Position numbers and translations under genes: made by a program | Notes under the pieces: generated by a model | What the model was told of the DNA's origin: nothing | Database searches by the model: none | What the model saw: the letters and a program-made list of their open reading frames with translations, nothing else | Shown here: positions 60,407-64,000 of the stretch, in pieces | How the letters are laid out: every line of letters begins with the position of its first letter | How positions within the stretch are numbered: the first letter of the stretch is position 1 | From: Amycolatopsis acidiphila | GTDB taxonomy: Bacteria; Actinomycetota; Actinomycetes; Mycobacteriales; Pseudonocardiaceae | Assembly (NCBI RefSeq): GCF_021391495.1 | Contig: NZ_CP090063.1 | Location: forward strand, 7,130,001-7,194,000 | DNA length: 64,000 nucleotides | Reading direction: 5' to 3'

Positions 60407-61237
60407 ATGGAGCACGTGCACGCGGGCAAGGTTCGCGACCTCTACCTCGATGGCGACGACATCCTGCTCGTGGCGTCCGACCGGATCTCGGTCTACGACG
60501 TGGCGCTGCCCACCCCGATCCCGGGCAAGGGCGCGCTGCTGACCCAGCTGTCGAACTGGTGGTTCGAGCACTTCCGCGAGGTCGTGCCCAACCACGTGCT
60601 GTCCGTGACGGACGTGCCCGAGGAGTTCGCCGGCCGGGCGATGCGCTGCAAGCCGCTGAAGATGGTGCAGGTCGAGTGCATCGCCCGCGGTTACCTCGCG
60701 GGGCTCGGGCTGCGCGAGTACCAGAAGTACGGCACGGTGTCCGGCGTCGCGCTGCCGCCTGGGCTCGAGGAGGGCAGCAAGCTGCCCGAGCCGATCTTCA
60801 CGCCGACCACGAAGGCGAGCGAGGGACACGACGAGTTCATCACCTTCGGCGACGTGGTGAACCAGGAGGGCCGCGAGACCGCGGAGCGGCTGCGCGAGCT
60901 GACCCTCGAGATCTACCGCAAGGGCGCCGAGCACGCGGCCGGACAGGGCATCATCGTCGCGGACACGAAGCTGGAGTTCGGCTGGGACACCGAGGGTGTG
61001 CTGACCCTCGGTGACGAGGTCCTCACCTCGGACTCGTCGCGGTTCTGGCCCGCCGACGAGTGGGAGCCGGGACGGCCGCAGTACGCCTTCGACAAGCAGT
61101 TCGTCCGAGACTGGGCAGCCGGCACCGGCTGGGACAAGACGGAGCCGGGCCCGGAGGTCCCCGCCGACATCGTGGAGGCCACCCGGCGCCGGTACGCCGA
61201 GGCGTACGAACGGATCACCGGCCGCACCTGGTCCTGA
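60407..61237 (+). CDS. purC: phosphoribosylaminoimidazole-succinocarboxamide synthase
   Basis: A 276-aa SAICAR synthetase that joins aspartate to CAIR using ATP in purine biosynthesis. GKVRDLYLDGDDILLVASDRISVYD (7-31) is the nucleotide-binding start, VECIARGYLAGLG and TPTTKASEGHDEFI lie in the middle, and IVADTKLEFGWD is the second signature. The length is standard for actinobacteria. It starts at ATG 60407, 68 bp from the MFS pseudogene. Confidence 0.96.
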   Translation: MEHVHAGKVRDLYLDGDDILLVASDRISVYDVALPTPIPGKGALLTQLSNWWFEHFREVVPNHVLSVTDVPEEFAGRAMRCKPLKMVQVECIARGYLAGLGLREYQKYGTVSGVALPPGLEEGSKLPEPIFTPTTKASEGHDEFITFGDVVNQEGRETAERLRELTLEIYRKGAEHAAGQGIIVADTKLEFGWDTEGVLTLGDEVLTSDSSRFWPADEWEPGRPQYAFDKQFVRDWAAGTGWDKTEPGPEVPADIVEATRRRYAEAYERITGRTWS

Positions 61238-61244
61238 GTAGACG

Positions 61245-61277
61245 GTTCGGGGCGCCGGTGGTCCCGGCGCCCCGAAC
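61245..61277. terminator. bidirectional hairpin after purC
   Basis: A perfect 14-bp stem (GTTCGGGGCGCCGG with its complement) and a five-base loop, between the convergent purC gene and the large LGFP gene. There is no T-run. Confidence 0.85.
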
Positions 61278-61279
61278 GG

Positions 61280-64000
61280 TCAGCGGTAGGTCACCTGGAT
61301 CGAACCGTTCGAGAACCAGAACGTGATCCACCCGTGCACGAAGTCGTTCCGCCTGCCGCCGTTGATGCCGTACTCGTCCGAGCTCGGGTAGCCCAGCGCG
61401 CTGCGCTCCCAGCCCATCGACGCCCACTGCTGCCGGATCAGGCCGTAGATCGCCGCCGGACCCGTCGACGGGGTCCAGTAGATCGACGCCTGTTTGCTGA
61501 AGTGGTTGTACCGCCCCACCCCGTCCGGCGTGCCCAGCTCGTCCGTCGTCGGGTAGCCGAGCGGGCCCTGCTCACGGCTGAGCGCGGTCCACCGGTCCCG
61601 GATCTGCCCCTGGATCGACCACGCGCCGGTGTTCGCCGTCCAGTAGATCGACGCGCCGTCCGGGCGCGAGAAGTGGTTGTACTTCCCGGTCCCGTCCGGG
61701 GTCGTCGTCTCGTCCGTGATCGGGTACCCCTGCGGCCCGGTCTCCCAGCCCATCGACGCCCACTTCGTCCGGATCGCACCCTGGATGGCATGCGCCCCGG
61801 TGTTGGGCGTCCAGTAGATCGACGCGCCGTCCGCCCGCGAGAAGTGGTTGTACCGCCCCACTCCGTCCGGCGTGCCCTGCTCGTCGGTGATCGGGTAGCC
61901 GAGGCTGCCGGCCGGCCCGCCGAGCGCCTTGTACTTGGCCAGGATGTCGCCCAGCATCGCGTGCGCACCCGTCGCCGCGGACCAGTAGATGCTGCCGCCG
62001 CGGAAGTCCTGGGCCTTGCCGCCGCCCGCCGTCGCGTACTGCGCCGATACAGGGTCACTCAGGAACGAGCCGCGGGCGCCGCCGAGCTTGTTGTAGTAGT
62101 CGGTGATCGGGTCGGTGTTCCCTTGCAGGGTCACGGTCTTGGCGGTCTCGAGGTCGTCACCGGTGATCTCGTACACCGCCGTCGCCGGGTAGGCGTCGGA
62201 CGGGGTGAAGGTCACCTTCTGCTGCATCTCCTCGCCCGGCGGGATCGGCTGCCCCTCGGCCAGCGGGTCGTCGCTGTGGAACACGCCCGCAGGCGCCTTC
62301 GCCTTGGTGATCGTCAGCGGCACCGTGCCGGTGTTGGCCACGGTGAACGAGAGCGTCACCGACTGCCCGACCGGGACCGTGTGGAAGTCCACCACCGTCG
62401 GGTCGAGCGTCAGCTGCGGCTTGCCCGTCAGCGCGGTGCCCGTCATCGGCACGGTCACCGAGCCCTGGTCGCTCGACAGCGTGAGCGCGCCGCTTTCGGG
62501 CTTCCCGGTGTCCGTGCCCGTCGTCGGCGTGTAGGTGACCGGGACCGTCGTCGACGCACCCGCCGCCAGCACGGTGCCCGCCGTGGGCAGCTGGTCCGCG
62601 CTGAACGGTCCGCCCGGCGCGGTCACCGCGGTGATCGTCTCCGCGGTGGTGCCCGTGTTGATGATGTTGACGCCGAGCTCCTTCGCCGCACCCGTGCGCA
62701 CCTGCCCGAAGTCGAGCGAGGTGGGTGTCGCGCCGAGGCCCGGCTGCGTGCCCTGCCCGTGCAGGTCCATCGCGGTGGTGCCGACGTTGGTGCTGAAGGT
62801 CAGGCTGCCGGTCGACGCGCCCCAGGCGGACGGCGTGTAGCTGATCGGCACGGTCAGTGTCTGCCCCTTGACCAGGCTCACCGGCGTGGTGAGCGAGGTG
62901 ACGAAGGGAGCGTCCGCGGTGGCGCCGGTGACCGTGAGATCACGGTTCGCCGTGACGGTGACGGTCGCGTTCTCCGTGGTGCCGACCGCGGTCGAGCCGA
63001 AGTCGTACGGCTTGGTCGCCAGCACGGCGGTGGTCGGCCTGCCGAAGCCGAGGATCTTGCCGTCCCGGGTGCCGACGTAGACCCGGCCGTTGTCGGTGGC
63101 GGGCACCGAGAACTTGACCGCCGTGCCGATCGGGGCGGAGTAGCGCAGCTTCAGCACGCCGTTGACCGGCACCGGGTCGTACGCGCGCAGCTGGGCGTTC
63201 GCCCCGGTCGGGCCCGTGCTGTAGACGACCCACACCAGCGCCGAGCCCGAGGTCGTGCCGGTGGAGGTGACCACCGGCGAACCCGAGGTGTAGCCGAAGT
63301 TGTCGGTGGTCGTGCCGACCGAGGTCAGCGACGGCCCGGCGGCGGAGTACTTCAGCGCACGCAGCGGTCCGGTGTTGCCGACGACGTAGACGTAACCGCC
63401 GTCGCCGCCCCAGAAGCCGGGCCGGCCCCAGACGCCCTGGAACGGGCCGGTCATGCCGACGACGGCGTCCCCGCCGCCCGCCCCCTGCCCGGAGCCGCCG
63501 AGGTGGTCGGCGTCGAGCAGGTAGACCCGGCCGTCCTTGCCGACCTGGACGACCAGGCGCGGGTGCGCGGTGGTGCCGAAGTTCGACGGCAGCGCCATCG
63601 GGCCGCCCGAGCCGAGGTCGGCGTCGTCCTGGTTGAGCTTCGTGTTGTCGTGCGGGCTGAAGAAGCTCTGCGGGGTGAGGGACCCGTCGCTGTTGACGGC
63701 CAGCCGCACGACCGACTCGCCGAGGGTGGCCGGCGGGTCCTCGCCGGGGCCGGGCGCGGGCGCGATGCCGTTGCCGGTAGCGACGATGATGCGACCGGGC
63801 CCGTCGGAGAGCAGCCCGGCGCCGGACTCCCAGATCCCGCCCTCGTCCGAGGCCGAGGCCTCGGTGGCCCAGATCGTGGTCTGGGCACCGGTCGAGGCAT
63901 TGACGCCGACGATGTAGCCGACGTACGGCGTGTAGTCGCAGTGGCTGGCGAACCCGGCGTAGACGACCCCGTCGAGCAGCAGCAGCCCAGGCCGCTGCAT
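61280..64000 (-). CDS. large secreted LGFP-repeat protein with propeller and anchor-D domains (5' end outside window)
   Basis: The last 906 residues of a larger protein; the N-terminus lies beyond 64000. In order: a PQQ/beta-propeller-like region (about 1-330 of the visible part, with YVGYIVGVNASTG, DGRVYLLDADH and NGRVYVGTRDGKILGFG); three choice-of-anchor-D/HYDIN-like Ig domains (about 335-655, each with PxxxDFG or VDFHTV); then five LGFP repeats (about 660-906, LGYPITDE and YNHFSRPDGASIYWT). LGFP repeats bind envelope glycans in actinomycetes. It is probably a wall-attached exoprotein; no enzyme activity is implied by what is visible. Confidence 0.9.
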   Translation of the reverse strand: MQRPGLLLLDGVVYAGFASHCDYTPYVGYIVGVNASTGAQTTIWATEASASDEGGIWESGAGLLSDGPGRIIVATGNGIAPAPGPGEDPPATLGESVVRLAVNSDGSLTPQSFFSPHDNTKLNQDDADLGSGGPMALPSNFGTTAHPRLVVQVGKDGRVYLLDADHLGGSGQGAGGGDAVVGMTGPFQGVWGRPGFWGGDGGYVYVVGNTGPLRALKYSAAGPSLTSVGTTTDNFGYTSGSPVVTSTGTTSGSALVWVVYSTGPTGANAQLRAYDPVPVNGVLKLRYSAPIGTAVKFSVPATDNGRVYVGTRDGKILGFGRPTTAVLATKPYDFGSTAVGTTENATVTVTANRDLTVTGATADAPFVTSLTTPVSLVKGQTLTVPISYTPSAWGASTGSLTFSTNVGTTAMDLHGQGTQPGLGATPTSLDFGQVRTGAAKELGVNIINTGTTAETITAVTAPGGPFSADQLPTAGTVLAAGASTTVPVTYTPTTGTDTGKPESGALTLSSDQGSVTVPMTGTALTGKPQLTLDPTVVDFHTVPVGQSVTLSFTVANTGTVPLTITKAKAPAGVFHSDDPLAEGQPIPPGEEMQQKVTFTPSDAYPATAVYEITGDDLETAKTVTLQGNTDPITDYYNKLGGARGSFLSDPVSAQYATAGGGKAQDFRGGSIYWSAATGAHAMLGDILAKYKALGGPAGSLGYPITDEQGTPDGVGRYNHFSRADGASIYWTPNTGAHAIQGAIRTKWASMGWETGPQGYPITDETTTPDGTGKYNHFSRPDGASIYWTANTGAWSIQGQIRDRWTALSREQGPLGYPTTDELGTPDGVGRYNHFSKQASIYWTPSTGPAAIYGLIRQQWASMGWERSALGYPSSDEYGINGGRRNDFVHGWITFWFSNGSIQVTYR

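Overview
The window is about 70% GC, densely coded on both strands with many GTG and TTG starts, and carries actinobacterial hallmarks: a SepX/GlpR divisome gene, MprAB-PepD envelope-stress genes, a mycothiol-amidase relic, LGFP repeats and an ECF42-DGPF module. A member of the Pseudonocardiaceae, most probably Amycolatopsis or a close relative, fits best. That assignment is inference; no 16S or marker search was possible.

Region 1 (1-20.9 kb) is vertically inherited core. As I recall the Mycobacterium tuberculosis map, it corresponds to the Rv0981-Rv0996 block: sepX/glpR, a GNAT gene, moeA-like glp, galU, fthC, a redox-chaperone-like FmdB gene (ruc) behind a CIRCE heat-shock operator, a SAF-domain gene, mscL, moaB2/mog, pepD and mprBA. 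Two sets of genes interrupt the block. One is a sugar epimerase, a two-component system, two glycosyltransferase-type genes, a DUF2064 protein and a methyltransferase. The other is a deoR-galT pair.

Region 2 (20.98-31.9 kb) is a probable acquired segment next to tRNA-Arg(CCT). It starts with a truncated TetR gene, a multiply frameshifted ferredoxin reductase and a broken MFS gene. It continues with a FadR-type regulator and an intact seven-gene aromatic ring-hydroxylating operon: ferredoxin, reductase, Rieske alpha and beta subunits, an NAD-binding dehydrogenase, an MFS transporter and a class II aldolase-type decarboxylase. It ends at an IS110 transposase remnant fused into the 3' end of a squalene-cyclase-like gene.

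Region 3 (32-46.7 kb) holds a PD-(D/E)XK/DUF5655 nuclease overlapping a frameshifted helix-hairpin-helix gene, valS, and a 2-oxoacid dehydrogenase operon. In that operon the E2 seems to be split into a lipoyl-domain protein and an alpha/beta-hydrolase. The operon also includes an aminotransferase and faces a LysA-like decarboxylase. OsmC, VOC, HNH nuclease, an unassigned gene and RNase Z follow.

Region 4 (46.7-64 kb) has the DGPF-ECF42 pair behind a candidate self-recognised promoter. It then has a TetR gene, an mca-like pseudogene, a rhomboid protease, a secreted tripeptidyl aminopeptidase, a DUF3533 membrane protein, a MocR regulator with a divergent hydrolase, a DUF574 methyltransferase, an EphD-like hydrolase-SDR fusion, a MarR gene, a broken DHA2 transporter and purC. 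The window ends inside a very large secreted protein with a propeller-like region, anchor-D domains and LGFP repeats.
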